DNA from: Azospirillum doebereinerae
Lineage (GTDB): Bacteria > Pseudomonadota > Alphaproteobacteria > Azospirillales > Azospirillaceae
Assembly (NCBI RefSeq): GCF_003989665.1
Contig: NZ_RZIJ01000011.1
Span: forward strand, 1-64,000
DNA length: 64,000 bases
Direction: 5' to 3'
Under the pieces are notes generated by a model. That model ran no database searches. It saw nothing but the letters and a program-made list of their open reading frames with translations, and was not told the origin of the DNA. This document shows, piece by piece, positions 8,223-17,302 of the stretch. Position numbers and translations under genes: made by a program. Positions within the stretch are counted from its first letter, which is position 1. Each line of letters begins with the position of its first letter.

Positions 8223-9653
8223 ATGGCGAAACTGCTGGCGGCCTTGCTGCTGATGATGGTGGCGATCGGACCGGCCTGCGCGGTCGCTCCGACCAGCCGG
8301 GCCGACACCGTGGCGGCGCTCGACCGCTACCGCGCCGAATTCGCCAAGACGCGCGGCTACGGCAGCCTGTCCAGCGCCGACCGCAACTACGTGCTGTTCT
8401 CCGACGCGATGCGCCGGGTGCTGACCGAGCATGTCAAGCCCTACGACCCGCAGGTGCTGGTCGACAAGGCGGTGACGGGCCTCCAGAAGAAGAAGGCCGA
8501 GACCCCGCGCGCCAGCGACCGCGCCCTGACCGAGGCGGCGCTGGACGGCATGCTGGGCGGTCTCGACCCCTATTCCAGCTTCCTCGATTCCGAGCGCTAC
8601 CGCTACCTGCGCGAACAGACCTCGGGCGAGTTCGGCGGCCTGGGAATCGAGGTCACCATGGACGAGGAGAGCGGGCTGATCCGCGTCGTCTCGCCCATCG
8701 ACGGCTCCCCCGCCGCGCGCGCGGGCCTGCGCACCGGCGACCTGATCGCGCGCATCGACGACGTGGCGGTGAAGGGGCTGAACCTCCAGGACGCGGTGGC
8801 GCGCATGCGCGGGCCGGTCGGCACCTCGGTCGCGCTCAGCGTGCGCCGCCCGCCGGCCACCGAGCCCGGCAGCAAGGTGTCGCTGACCCGCGCCATCGTG
8901 AAGATCCACCCGGTGCGCTACCGGCTGGAGGGCGACGTCGCCTACATCCGCATCGCCACCTTCAACCAGCAGACCACCTCGGCGCTCGACGCGGCGGTGG
9001 AGGACATGCGGCGCCAGTCCAACGGCCGGCTGTCCGGCGCGGTGGTCGATCTGCGCAACAACCCCGGCGGGCTGCTGGAGCAGGCGGTCAGCGTCGCCGA
9101 CCGCTTCCTGGAGGCGGTGGACATCGTCACCGTGCGCGGCCGCGACCCGGACGAGACGCGGGCCTACCACGGCACCTCGGGCGACCTGCTGGCCGGGCTG
9201 CCGGTGGTGGTGCTGATCAACAGCGGCTCGGCCTCGGCGTCGGAGATCGTGGCGGGGGCCCTGCAGGACCACGGGCGGGCGCTGCTGTTCGGCACGCGCT
9301 CCTACGGCAAGGGGTCGGTGCAGACCATCTCGTCGCTCAGCGCCGACACCGGCATCCGCCTGACCACGGCGCGCTACTTCCGCCCGTCCGGGGGCTTGGT
9401 CGACTGCTTCGGCGTGTCGCCCAACCTGGAGGTCAAGCCGGCCAACGGCAACACCGACGAGACCCACCCCGACCCGGCCACCTGCGACGCCAACGCCTCG
9501 CCCCCGCCGCCGCCGCGCGCGTGGAAGATGGAGGAGATGTGCCCGGACGTGTCGAACAGCGTGCCGAAGCCGGACGCCGACCGTCCGCTGGACTGCGCCG
9601 TCGCGGCGATCCGCACCCGGCTGACCGGCGCGCTGGCGGGCGCCCGCGACTGA
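8223..9653 (+). CDS. S41 family C-terminal processing peptidase
   Basis: A 476-residue CtpA-type protease. A signal peptide (1-20, MAKLLAALLLMMVAIGPACA) indicates periplasmic location, possibly lipid-anchored if the cysteine at 19 is a lipobox. A helical N-domain precedes a PDZ domain (about 135-215, EFGGLGIEV to GLRTGDLIARIDD). The protease core shows VVDLRNNPGG, the nucleophile in NSGSASASEIVAGAL and the catalytic lysine in RSYGKGSVQT, the Ser-Lys dyad. The C-terminus is proline- and acid-rich. The ATG at 8223 was preferred over an upstream in-frame start because it gives the signal peptide. It is expected to trim C-termini of envelope proteins. Confidence 0.92.
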   Translation: MAKLLAALLLMMVAIGPACAVAPTSRADTVAALDRYRAEFAKTRGYGSLSSADRNYVLFSDAMRRVLTEHVKPYDPQVLVDKAVTGLQKKKAETPRASDRALTEAALDGMLGGLDPYSSFLDSERYRYLREQTSGEFGGLGIEVTMDEESGLIRVVSPIDGSPAARAGLRTGDLIARIDDVAVKGLNLQDAVARMRGPVGTSVALSVRRPPATEPGSKVSLTRAIVKIHPVRYRLEGDVAYIRIATFNQQTTSALDAAVEDMRRQSNGRLSGAVVDLRNNPGGLLEQAVSVADRFLEAVDIVTVRGRDPDETRAYHGTSGDLLAGLPVVVLINSGSASASEIVAGALQDHGRALLFGTRSYGKGSVQTISSLSADTGIRLTTARYFRPSGGLVDCFGVSPNLEVKPANGNTDETHPDPATCDANASPPPPPRAWKMEEMCPDVSNSVPKPDADRPLDCAVAAIRTRLTGALAGARD

Positions 9654-9689
9654 CGAGGCCCTCCTGACGGCGCCGCCGGCCTGTCTTGC

Positions 9690-10883
9690 TCAGGCGCCGG
9701 CGCTGTCCAGGGCCGGACGCGGCGGGGCGGTTTTCAAACGCGCCGCGTGCCGGCGGCCGAGCGCCATGGCCGGACGCTCCACCGTGAGGTGGACGGCGCT
9801 GGCGAGCAGCACGACCAGGGCGCCGACTCCGGCCAACGCGGCGGCGAAGAGCGTCCCGTCCTCCCGCACGGCGCCCGGCAGCGCGGCGTTGCCGGTGAGG
9901 GCGAGCCAGATCACCAGCCCGTGCAGCAGGTAGACGCCGTAGCTGATCTCCCCCAGCCACAGCACCGGCCGCCACGCCAGAACCCCGCCGAAGCTCTGGC
10001 CGGAGGCGATGGCGAGGAAGACCACGCTCAGCCCCAGCAGCGGGAGAGGCGCGTAGGCCGTGTCGAAGCCGGCGACGGTCCCGGCCAGCGCCGCCAGCGC
10101 GACGGCGCCACCTGCGGCGGACCGCCCGAAGGCCGCGAGTTCCGGCCGGCGGACCCAATGGGCCGCCGCGAAGCCGCCGAGGAAGCAGGCGAGGATGACC
10201 GGGCTGAACCCCCGGAAATAGGCGTAGACGGCGACCGTCGCCCCCAGCGAGCCGAGGGCGGCCGCCCGCCGCCCCGAACGGCGCAGCAGGAAGGCCAAAC
10301 CGGGCAGGGCGGCGTAGAACAGCAGCTCGTATTTCAGCGACCACGTCGCGTAGGCGACGATCTGCCCGGCGTTCTCCATCCCGTTGACGGCCGGCGTTTT
10401 GAACGTCGCCCAGCCGATCAGCGAGCGGACCATCGACAAGGCATCCACCTTGGGGGCGAAGCCGGTCGAGGCCAAGGCGATCAGGACGGCGCCGGTCCAG
10501 GCCAGCAGATAGACCGGGTAGAGGCGGTAGGCGCGGGAGAGGGCGAAGGCGGCCCAGTCCATCCTTGATCGGCTGTCGAGGACGCGGGTCCAGAACAGGA
10601 AGGCCGTGACCATGAAGAACAGGGCGACGCTCGACTGCCCGAGATGGACGGCCAGCCGCGACTCCGGCGCCACCCATTGGCCGGTGTAGAGCCAGCCCCA
10701 GGTGATGACGCCGTGGTGGATGAACACGCCGTAGGCCAGCGGGCCGCGCAGCCCGTCGATGGCGCGGAAGCGCCCCGCTCCGGACTCCGGCAGGGCGCCC
10801 GCCGGGAGAAGGCGCAGCAGAAGCGTGGCGACGCCGAGGGCGACGCCGTAAAGCGCCAGGGCAAGAAGCGGGGTGTTGCTCAT
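9690..10883 (-). CDS. Membrane acyltransferase family 3 protein (OafA/YrhL type)
   Basis: A 397-residue integral membrane protein with about ten hydrophobic helices. The family core is seen as FRAIDGLRGPLAYGVFIHHG near residue 50, where the Arg and His of the catalytic region lie, and near the end as WLGEISYGVYLLHGLVIW. Such enzymes O-acetylate surface polysaccharides, lipids or peptidoglycan. The start at 10883 gives MSNTPLLALALYGV, a first membrane helix. The gene converges on the S41 peptidase gene, with 36 bases between stops. The exopolysaccharide made with the ExoY-type transferase nearby could be a substrate, but this is only a guess. Confidence 0.88.
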   Translation of the reverse strand: MSNTPLLALALYGVALGVATLLLRLLPAGALPESGAGRFRAIDGLRGPLAYGVFIHHGVITWGWLYTGQWVAPESRLAVHLGQSSVALFFMVTAFLFWTRVLDSRSRMDWAAFALSRAYRLYPVYLLAWTGAVLIALASTGFAPKVDALSMVRSLIGWATFKTPAVNGMENAGQIVAYATWSLKYELLFYAALPGLAFLLRRSGRRAAALGSLGATVAVYAYFRGFSPVILACFLGGFAAAHWVRRPELAAFGRSAAGGAVALAALAGTVAGFDTAYAPLPLLGLSVVFLAIASGQSFGGVLAWRPVLWLGEISYGVYLLHGLVIWLALTGNAALPGAVREDGTLFAAALAGVGALVVLLASAVHLTVERPAMALGRRHAARLKTAPPRPALDSAGA

Positions 10884-10995
10884 GGAGGGCCGATCCGGGC
10901 GGTGTCCGCCGAGGATTAGCAGACAATCCCGCCCGGCGCGGCGGCAAAATCCGTGACGCCGCTTCCCTGACGGACACGGCGCCACGGACGCTGCG

Positions 10996-11787
10996 TCAGA
11001 CGACGATGCTGCCTTCCAGATACAGCACCGCCTTGCCGCCGATCTTCACCCGGTCGCCGGCCAGCGCGCAGGCCAGTTCCCCGCCGCGCGCGGAGACCTG
11101 CCGGGCAGTCAGCGTGGTCTTGCCCAGCCGCTCCGCCCAATAGGGGATCAGCGTGCAGTGCGCGGAGCCGGTGACCGGGTCCTCCGGGATGCCCTGGGCC
11201 GGGGCGAAGAAGCGCGAGACGAAATCCACCCCGCCTTTGCCCGGCGCCGTCGCGCACACCGCGAAACGATCGAGCTTGGCCAGCGCGCCCATGTCGGGGG
11301 AGAGGGCGCGGACCTGCTCCTCGTTGTCGTAGACGACCAGATAGTCCCGGCCGGCGAGGATCGCCGACGGGGCCGGGCCGCCCAGCGCCGCGGCGAGGCG
11401 CGGGTCGGGGGAGGCGACGGGCTCGGCCGGGCGGCTGGGGAAGTCGAGGGTGAAGAGGTCGCCCTCGCGCGTCACGGTCAGCGTGCCGGCCTGCCGGGTG
11501 ACGAAGTCCAGGCGGTCGCGGCCGGGCTCCAGCAGGGTGGAGAGGACGAAGGCGGTCGCCAGGGTGGCGTGGCCGCAGAGATCGACCTCGACCGCCGGGG
11601 TGAACCAGCGCAGCTCGAAGGCGTCCTCGCCGCGCAGGACATAGGCGGTTTCCGCCAGATTGTTCTCCGCCGCGATGGCCTGGAGCTGCGCGTCGGGCAG
11701 CCAGGACTCCAGCGGCACGACCGCCGCCGGGTTGCCGGCGAACACGCGGTCGGTGAAGGCGTCGACCTGATAGATGGGCAGGCGCAT
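10996..11787 (-). CDS. PhzF family isomerase/epimerase-like protein
   Basis: The 263-residue product belongs to the PhzF family (diaminopimelate-epimerase fold). It begins MRLPIYQVDAFTDRVFAGNP and carries the catalytic-glutamate motif NNLAETAYV near residue 45, then the second signature VDLCGHATLATAFVL. The C-terminal half ends with DPVTGSAHC, typical of the family, and ARGGELAC. No phenazine genes are in the window, so a role in phenazine synthesis is unlikely; most such proteins have unknown small-molecule isomerase function. It lies 72 bases after the threonine dehydratase-like gene on the same strand. Confidence 0.9.
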   Translation of the reverse strand: MRLPIYQVDAFTDRVFAGNPAAVVPLESWLPDAQLQAIAAENNLAETAYVLRGEDAFELRWFTPAVEVDLCGHATLATAFVLSTLLEPGRDRLDFVTRQAGTLTVTREGDLFTLDFPSRPAEPVASPDPRLAAALGGPAPSAILAGRDYLVVYDNEEQVRALSPDMGALAKLDRFAVCATAPGKGGVDFVSRFFAPAQGIPEDPVTGSAHCTLIPYWAERLGKTTLTARQVSARGGELACALAGDRVKIGGKAVLYLEGSIVV

Positions 11788-11859
11788 GGAAGGCTCCCTG
11801 GGATGGGGCGGGTGGTGGAAAGGAGTGGTTGGTTTTGGAGAGCCGTCCGGGTGGACGCT

Positions 11860-12828
11860 TCAGGCGGCCCGCACCAGCGTGGCGAAGCGGTCGAGATCCA
11901 CGTTGCCGCCGGTGACGACGATGCCGACGCGCTTGTCCCGCACGTCGATCCGGCCGGACAGAACGGCGGCCAGGGCCAGCCCGCCGGTCGGCTCCACCAC
12001 CAGCTTCAGCCGGGTGGCGAGGAAGCGCATGGCCTCGACCAGATCGGCGTCGCTCACCGTCTCGATCCCGTCGACCAGACGGCGCAGGACCGGGAAGGTC
12101 AGCTGGCCGACGCTGCGGCTCTGGGCGCCGTCGGCGATGGTCTTGGGCGGCTCAATCTTCACGATGGAGCCGCTGCGCAGGCTCTGCTGGGCGTCGTTGC
12201 CGGCCTCGGGCTCGATGCCGACGACGCGGCAGCCGGGGCTGAGCGTCCTGGCCGCGACGGCGCAGCCCGACAGCAGCCCGCCGCCGCCGGTCGGGACCAG
12301 CAGCAGGTCGAGGGTGCCGGCCTCCTCGATCAGTTCCTTGGCGACGGTGCCCTGGCCGGCCATCACGTGGGGATGGTCGAAGGGCGGGATGAAGGTGCCG
12401 CCGCGTTCGGCCATCAGCCGGGCGACGGCGGCGTCGGGCGGTTCGGCGTAGCGGTCGTAGAGCACCACCTCGCCGCCATAGCCGCGCGTGGCCTCCAGCT
12501 TGGCGGCGGGGGCGTCCATCGGCATGACGATGGTGGATTTGACGCCCAGCAGCCGGGCCGCCAGCGCGATGGCCTGGGCGTGGTTGCCCGACGAATAGGT
12601 GACCACCCCGGCGGCGCGCTGCACGTCGTCAAACTGCGAGATGGCGTTGTAGGCGCCGCGGATCTTGAAGGCGCCGGTGCGCTGGAAGTTCTCGCACTTG
12701 AAGAACAGGCGGCCGCCGGTCAGGGCGTCGGCGGTGGCCGAGGTCAGGACCGGGGTGCGGTGGGCGACGCCGGCGATCCGCTCCGCCGCCCCCGCCACGT
12801 CCGCGAAGGAGATCGCAAGGTCCGTCAT
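11860..12828 (-). CDS. Serine/threonine dehydratase-like PLP enzyme
   Basis: A 322-residue fold-type II pyridoxal-phosphate enzyme. The PLP lysine is in RTGAFKIRGAYNAI (about 58), the phosphate-binding glycine loop is PTGGGGLLSG (about 183-192), and SSGNHAQAIALAARLLG follows the usual motif. It lacks the C-terminal ACT-like regulatory domain of biosynthetic IlvA, so it is of the catabolic or serine racemase/3-hydroxyaspartate dehydratase class; sequence alone does not separate these. It is followed on the same strand by the PhzF-like gene and preceded by the acetyltransferase gene at 37 bases, probably one transcript. Confidence 0.9.
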   Translation of the reverse strand: MTDLAISFADVAGAAERIAGVAHRTPVLTSATADALTGGRLFFKCENFQRTGAFKIRGAYNAISQFDDVQRAAGVVTYSSGNHAQAIALAARLLGVKSTIVMPMDAPAAKLEATRGYGGEVVLYDRYAEPPDAAVARLMAERGGTFIPPFDHPHVMAGQGTVAKELIEEAGTLDLLLVPTGGGGLLSGCAVAARTLSPGCRVVGIEPEAGNDAQQSLRSGSIVKIEPPKTIADGAQSRSVGQLTFPVLRRLVDGIETVSDADLVEAMRFLATRLKLVVEPTGGLALAAVLSGRIDVRDKRVGIVVTGGNVDLDRFATLVRAA

Positions 12829-12865
12829 GGCGTGAAATCTCCTATGGGCTCGGGCTTTCGCCCGG

Positions 12866-13291
12866 TCAGGGCAGGTCGGTGAACAGGAAGGCCTGCTCGT
12901 GCCGCTTCATGCCGGCCTGCTCGTAGAAGGTGACGGCCTTGGGCGCGGAGAGGAGCAGGCACATGGTGCCCTCCCCCACCGCGTCGCGGGTCCGCCGCAT
13001 CAGCTCCTTGCCGATGCCGCGCCCCTGGAGGGCGCGGTCCACCGCCAGATCGGACAGGTAGCAGCAATAGACGAAGTCGGTGACCGAGCGGGCGACGCCG
13101 ACCAGGGCGCCGTCCAGCCGGGCGGTGACGATCAGCCCGGCGTTGCGCAGCATCGCCTCGACGCGGGGGACGTCCGCCACGGGCCGGCGCTCGGCCAGCC
13201 CGGAGCGGTGCAGGACGTCGATGAAGGCGTCGGCGCTCAGATCCGGTTCGACGGCGTACTGGACCGGCTGGGAAAGGGGTTGCACGGCCAT
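12866..13291 (-). CDS. GNAT family N-acetyltransferase
   Basis: The 141-residue protein shows the GNAT fold: YLSDLAVDRALQGRGIGKEL is motif A, with the acetyl-CoA pyrophosphate loop QGRGIG, and the end holds FYEQAGMKRHEQAF, the usual closing strand-helix. The substrate cannot be told. It starts at 13291, four bases after the stop of the DUF1127 gene, so the two are likely co-transcribed and run on into the dehydratase-like gene. Confidence 0.88.
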   Translation of the reverse strand: MAVQPLSQPVQYAVEPDLSADAFIDVLHRSGLAERRPVADVPRVEAMLRNAGLIVTARLDGALVGVARSVTDFVYCCYLSDLAVDRALQGRGIGKELMRRTRDAVGEGTMCLLLSAPKAVTFYEQAGMKRHEQAFLFTDLP

Positions 13292-13295
13292 CGTC

Positions 13296-13565
13296 TCATC
13301 CCCGCCAGAACGGCTTGGCGACTTCCTGCTCGACCTCGCTGCGGCTGACGCCGATGTCCTTCAGCAGATGGTCGTCGAGGCCCATCAGGGCGCGCCGCTG
13401 TTTGCGCCGCTCCAGCGCCGCGAACAGCACCTCCACGATGGTCCAGAGGAAACCGGCGCCGGCGACGCGGGTGACGGCACGGGCCTCGCCGTTGGCGGCG
13501 GTGTACGGGCCGGGGCTGCGGGTGGCGTCGGTGTGGCGCATCGGATCCTCCATCATCTGGCGCAT
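13296..13565 (-). CDS. DUF1127 (YjiS-like) small protein
   Basis: An 89-residue protein. The C-terminal 45 residues are a clear DUF1127 domain: FAALERRKQRRALMGLDDHL followed by LKDIGVSRSEVEQEV. These arginine-rich small proteins are abundant in alphaproteobacteria and some affect phosphate, carbon or stress regulation through RNA binding. The N-terminal half is unstructured. Two internal ATGs (codons 5 and 9) are also possible starts; I kept the first. It leads the group of minus-strand genes that runs down to the PhzF-like gene. Confidence 0.85.
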   Translation of the reverse strand: MRQMMEDPMRHTDATRSPGPYTAANGEARAVTRVAGAGFLWTIVEVLFAALERRKQRRALMGLDDHLLKDIGVSRSEVEQEVAKPFWRG

Positions 13566-13951
13566 AAGGCCTCGAACAATCGAGACAATCAGGATTATGG
13601 AGATCGTGGCGACGGGGTCAAATCGAATATTGTCACCACTACATTTCCGATGTCGGATGTAACTTTTCGGTCACAGCACGAGGAGCCGCTCTGGAATTGA
13701 CGTGATAGGCTGAAATTTATCAAAGTGTTAGTAAGGTTCTTCTCCATCTCTGACTGGACGGTGCGCAACATCGTGACAAGGAAAAAGAGACAATGCGGAT
13801 AAAACAGAGACAATCGAGACGATGCATGGCCGCCATGCGCACGCGAGACCTGCGGCGGCGTCCCCTGCCCATCGTCCAGGGCCCCATCGACGCTGGCGGG
13901 GATCCCCGTTAGAGTGCCCGTCCCAACCCCGGCGTCGCGTGTTTTTCCTCC
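13566..13951. other. Divergent promoter region between DUF1127 and corA-like genes
   Basis: These 386 bases contain no convincing gene. The middle (about 13600-13810) is much AT-richer than its surroundings and should hold the promoters of both diverging genes. The octamer GAGACAAT occurs three times here (near 13579, 13787 and 13806), which may be chance or a binding site. No terminator-like hairpin is visible. Confidence 0.5.
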
Positions 13952-14944
13952 ATGAGTGTTGCTCTCCCGTCCTCCTCCTGCGTGGTCGCCAGCGCGGTCT
14001 ACCGCGACGGCTGCCGCATCGCCGACGTGCCGGTGTCCGAAGCCGGCGCCTGGACCGCGCGTCCGGGGCATTTCGTCTGGATCGGCCTGCACGAGCCGGA
14101 CGAGGCCCTGCTGATGGAGGTCAAGCGCCAGTTCAGCCTGCACGAGCTGGCGGTGGAGGACGCGCTGCACGCCCACCAGCGCCCCAAGGTCGAGGTCTAC
14201 GGCGAGAGCCTGTTCATGGTGCTGCGCACGGCGCGGCTGGAACAGGACGAGCTGGTGCTGGGCGAGACCCACATCTTCGCCGGTACCGGCTACGTCGTCA
14301 CGGTGCGGCACGGCGCCTCGACCACCTATTCGCCGGTGCGGGCACGCTGCGAGAGCGCCCCGCAGCTGCTCAAGCACGGCGAGGATTTCGTGGTCTACGC
14401 GGTGATGGACTACGTGGTCGACTGCTATTTCCCGGTGCTCGACCAGATGGGCGGGGTGGTGGAGGAGCTGGAGACGTCGATGATGGCCCGCCCGCCCGGC
14501 ACGGCGGAGATCGAGCGCATCCACCAGCTGCGCCGTGACCTGGAGCGCCTGCGCCGCGTCGCCGCCCCGCTGCTGGAGGTCTGCTCGCGGCTGGAGCGCT
14601 TCGACCTGCCGATGATCGACGCCGACATCCGGCCTTATTACCGCGACGTGCAGGACCACGTGATCCGCGTCAACGAGCAGATCGGCTCCTTGCGCGAACT
14701 GCTGTCCTTCGCCTTTGAAACCAGTATGATCCTGGCCGCCGCGCGGCAGAACGACGTGACGCGCAAGCTGGCCGCCTGGGCCGCCATCCTCGCCGTGCCG
14801 ACGGCCATCGCCGGCCTCTACGGCATGAACTTCGAGCACATGCCCGAGCTTCACTGGCGCTACGGCTACCCGGCGGTGCTGGCGGTCATCACGGTGGTCT
14901 GCGTCGGGCTGTACGTCCGTTTCAAGCGGACGGGCTGGCTTTAA
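13952..14944 (+). CDS. corA: CorA family magnesium/cobalt transporter
   Basis: The 330-residue protein has the CorA layout: a long cytoplasmic alpha/beta and helical funnel (about 1-265) followed by two membrane helices at the C-terminus. The pore signature GMN is present as YGMNF at 291-293, just after the first helix, and the periplasmic loop continues EHMPELHWRYGYP. It therefore should form a pentameric Mg2+ (or Co2+/Ni2+) channel of the inner membrane. No good ribosome site precedes the ATG, so the start is less certain than the identity. The next gene begins 14 bases downstream on the same strand. Confidence 0.92.
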   Translation: MSVALPSSSCVVASAVYRDGCRIADVPVSEAGAWTARPGHFVWIGLHEPDEALLMEVKRQFSLHELAVEDALHAHQRPKVEVYGESLFMVLRTARLEQDELVLGETHIFAGTGYVVTVRHGASTTYSPVRARCESAPQLLKHGEDFVVYAVMDYVVDCYFPVLDQMGGVVEELETSMMARPPGTAEIERIHQLRRDLERLRRVAAPLLEVCSRLERFDLPMIDADIRPYYRDVQDHVIRVNEQIGSLRELLSFAFETSMILAAARQNDVTRKLAAWAAILAVPTAIAGLYGMNFEHMPELHWRYGYPAVLAVITVVCVGLYVRFKRTGWL

Positions 14945-14958
14945 GGGGGATTGGTGAG

Positions 14959-15357
14959 ATGAGCGACCCGAAGGACGCGCTGCGCGCGCTGCTGGACAGC
15001 TACCTGCGCTGCCCGGCGGAGCCCGCGCGGGCCGAGCTGGAGCAGGCCTTGCGCGGCTACCAGACCGACTGGATCCGCGCCCACGCCGGGGCCGACGCGC
15101 CGCCCCTGCCGGTGCCCGCCGCCGCGTCCGCCCGTCCGCCGGCCCGTCCGAAATTCCCCATCGCCTCGGCCGATCTGGAGGTGCTCAAGCGTCTGGCCGA
15201 GGGCTGGGCCGGCAGCACGGCCGAGGTGTCGCGCTGGGCGTGGTTCGAGAACCGGGAACTGGTCACGCTGGAGCCGAACCCGGCCGGCAGCGGGCCGGAA
15301 CTGCTGCGGCTGACGCCGTCGGGCTGGCTGGCGGCGGGGCGCACGCCGCCGGGGTGA
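14959..15357 (+). CDS. Hypothetical protein after corA
   Basis: A 132-residue protein of unknown function. Residues 1-45 form a predicted helical segment rich in Leu/Arg/Glu; a proline/alanine linker follows (about 48-70); the C-terminal part contains LEVLKRLAEGWAGSTAEVSRW and LLRLTPSGWLAAG, which looks like a small winged-helix-like or substrate-binding module, but this is not a firm assignment. It lies 14 bases behind corA and is followed by a palindromic repeat, so it is the end of that transcript. Confidence 0.65.
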   Translation: MSDPKDALRALLDSYLRCPAEPARAELEQALRGYQTDWIRAHAGADAPPLPVPAAASARPPARPKFPIASADLEVLKRLAEGWAGSTAEVSRWAWFENRELVTLEPNPAGSGPELLRLTPSGWLAAGRTPPG

Positions 15358-15370
15358 GGGGCTGCGGCGG

Positions 15371-15484
15371 CTTGCCCCCTCCCTAACCCTCCCCCGCCTT
15401 TGGCGGGAGAGGGAACTCCGCCGAACGCCGGCAAGCGTCCTGCCCCCTCTCCCGCGAAGCGGGGGAGGGATGGGGAGGGGCAAG
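15371..15484. repeat. GC-rich palindromic intergenic repeat, family A, copy 1
   Basis: A 114-bp element bounded by complementary ends (CTTGCCCC and GGGGCAAG). It has two internal hairpins: CCCCCGCC...GGCGGGAGAGGG, and CCCCCTCTCCCGC with GCGGGGGAGGG, separated by a stretch containing CTCCGCCGAACGCC. The same layout returns at 33812-33933 and 55188-55302. It sits between convergent genes, so it can also serve as a two-way terminator. Confidence 0.85.
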
Positions 15485-15486
15485 TC

Positions 15487-17163
15487 TCAGCCCTTGCGCA
15501 CCACCGACAGGAAGCTCGACACCTCGCTGGACAAGGTGCGCGATTCGCCGAGCAGGTTGCCGGCGGCGGCCAGCAGCTCCTCGGCGCTGGTCCCGGTGTC
15601 GCGGGCCTGACGCGACACGTCCTCGATGCTGGAGGTCACGGCGTGGGTGCCGGTGGAGGCCTCCTGCACGTTGCGGGCGATCTCGCGGGTGGCGGCGCCC
15701 TGCTGGCCGACCGCTTCCGACACCGTGGCGGTGATGTCGCTGATGCGGCGGATCGTCTCGACGATGGCGGAGATCGCGCCCACCGCCGCCTGGGTCTCGC
15801 CCTGGATGCCGGCGACCTGGGTCTGGATGTCCTCCGTCGCCTTGGCGGTCTGGTTGGCGAGGTTCTTCACCTCGCTCGCCACCACGGCGAAGCCCTTGCC
15901 GGCCTCCCCGGCGCGCGCCGCCTCGATGGTCGCGTTCAGCGCCAGCAGGTTGGTCTGCGCCGCGATGGAGTTGATCAGCTCCACCACCTCGCCGATGCGG
16001 TTGGCGGCGTTGGCCAAGCCCCGGACGGTGTCGTTGGTCGATTGCGCCTCGGTCACCGCGCGGGTGGCGACGTGGGTCGCCTCGCCGACGTGGCGGCCGA
16101 TCTCGCCGATGGAGGCCGACAATTCCTCGGCGGCGGCGGCGACGGTCTCGACGTTGCTCGATGCCTGCACGGCGGCGCTCGACACGCTGCTGGCGGCCTC
16201 CTGGGTGCTTTCGGCGCTGTTGGTCAGCCGTTCGGCGTTGCCGCGCATGCGCTGGGCCGAGTCGTTGACCGCGCGGACCACCACGTCGATCTTGCCGGCG
16301 AAGCTGCGGGTCGCCGCGTCGATCTCCGCGTGGCGGCGGGCCTGCTGCTCCTCGACCTCGCGCTGGTGGCGGGCGAGCTGGTCGGCGTTGGCCAGACCGT
16401 CGCGGAAACCGGCGACGGCGCGCGCCATCTCGCCGATCTCGTCGGCGCGGTCGGTCTCCTCGACCGTGGTCGCGTAGTCCTTGTGGCCCAGCGCGTCGAT
16501 GGCGGTGACGAGGTGCTGGAGCGCGCCCATCTGGCGCTTCACATAGACGAAGATGCCCAGGCACAGCAGCACGCCGACCAGCAGCGACGCGCCGCCGATC
16601 CGCCAGCCCAGCTCGCCGACCAGCGCGTAGAACTCGCCCGAGGGCATGCCGACCGCGAAGGCACCGATCGTCTTGCCCGACGGATCCTTCAGGGGCACGT
16701 AGCTGACGAGGTAGTTGACGCCCAGCACCGGGTATTCGCCGAGCAGGCTTTCGCCGCGCCCGATCACCCGCTGATGGATGTCCTCGGGCATCTTGGAGCC
16801 GGTGGCGCGGCTGCCGTCCTTGTTCACCAGGGTCGTGGCGATGCGGTTGTTGTCGCGGAACATGGTGACGGTGATGCCCAGCGCCGTCTTGATGCGGTCC
16901 ACATGTTCGAAGGTGCCTTCGAGCGGCGTGTCGCCGACCATCAGCTTGCCGTCGCTCAGATGGTAGGGCTGGTTCCGGGGGTTCAGGATTTCCCGCGCCA
17001 CCCGGATGTTCATGTCCTGCCGGTCGATCTCCTGACGCTTCAGGTCGGTGGCGATGAAGTAGAGCGCGACGAACAGCGTGGCGGCGCAACTGGCGATGGT
17101 GCCGGCCAGGGTCAGCGAGACGAGTTTCTGGGCGAAGGACAGACGGCTGAGAATGCGGCCCAT
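15487..17163 (-). CDS. Methyl-accepting chemotaxis protein
   Basis: A 558-residue chemoreceptor. Membrane helix 1 lies at about 15-37, a periplasmic sensor of about 145 residues follows (single-Cache-like, ending [20 protein letters not shown]), and membrane helix 2 is at about 187-208. A HAMP domain spans about 210-262. The signalling domain (about 290-558) contains the highly conserved tip as [20 protein letters not shown], flanked by long coiled coil, and it lacks a C-terminal CheR-binding pentapeptide. The ligand is not evident. It sits 139 bases downstream of the hybrid histidine kinase gene on the same strand; co-transcription is possible but not shown. Confidence 0.95.
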   Translation of the reverse strand: MGRILSRLSFAQKLVSLTLAGTIASCAATLFVALYFIATDLKRQEIDRQDMNIRVAREILNPRNQPYHLSDGKLMVGDTPLEGTFEHVDRIKTALGITVTMFRDNNRIATTLVNKDGSRATGSKMPEDIHQRVIGRGESLLGEYPVLGVNYLVSYVPLKDPSGKTIGAFAVGMPSGEFYALVGELGWRIGGASLLVGVLLCLGIFVYVKRQMGALQHLVTAIDALGHKDYATTVEETDRADEIGEMARAVAGFRDGLANADQLARHQREVEEQQARRHAEIDAATRSFAGKIDVVVRAVNDSAQRMRGNAERLTNSAESTQEAASSVSSAAVQASSNVETVAAAAEELSASIGEIGRHVGEATHVATRAVTEAQSTNDTVRGLANAANRIGEVVELINSIAAQTNLLALNATIEAARAGEAGKGFAVVASEVKNLANQTAKATEDIQTQVAGIQGETQAAVGAISAIVETIRRISDITATVSEAVGQQGAATREIARNVQEASTGTHAVTSSIEDVSRQARDTGTSAEELLAAAGNLLGESRTLSSEVSSFLSVVRKG

Positions 17164-17302
17164 ATGGAGGCTCCCGCCCCGGTGCGGGGCCGGGGCTTAC
17201 AGTGCGATGCGGTGCATAAGCGTTAACCCACAAAGACTAACAGGCCATTACTGCGCACGGCAATCGCACAATCGCCGGTGGATGCGCCGTATTTAAGATG
17301 TT

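Noticed and set aside
9672..9703. Imperfect GC-rich hairpin between the convergent S41 peptidase and acyltransferase genes
   Set aside because: It overlaps the stop of the acyltransferase gene and lacks T-runs; it may end transcripts but cannot be supported.
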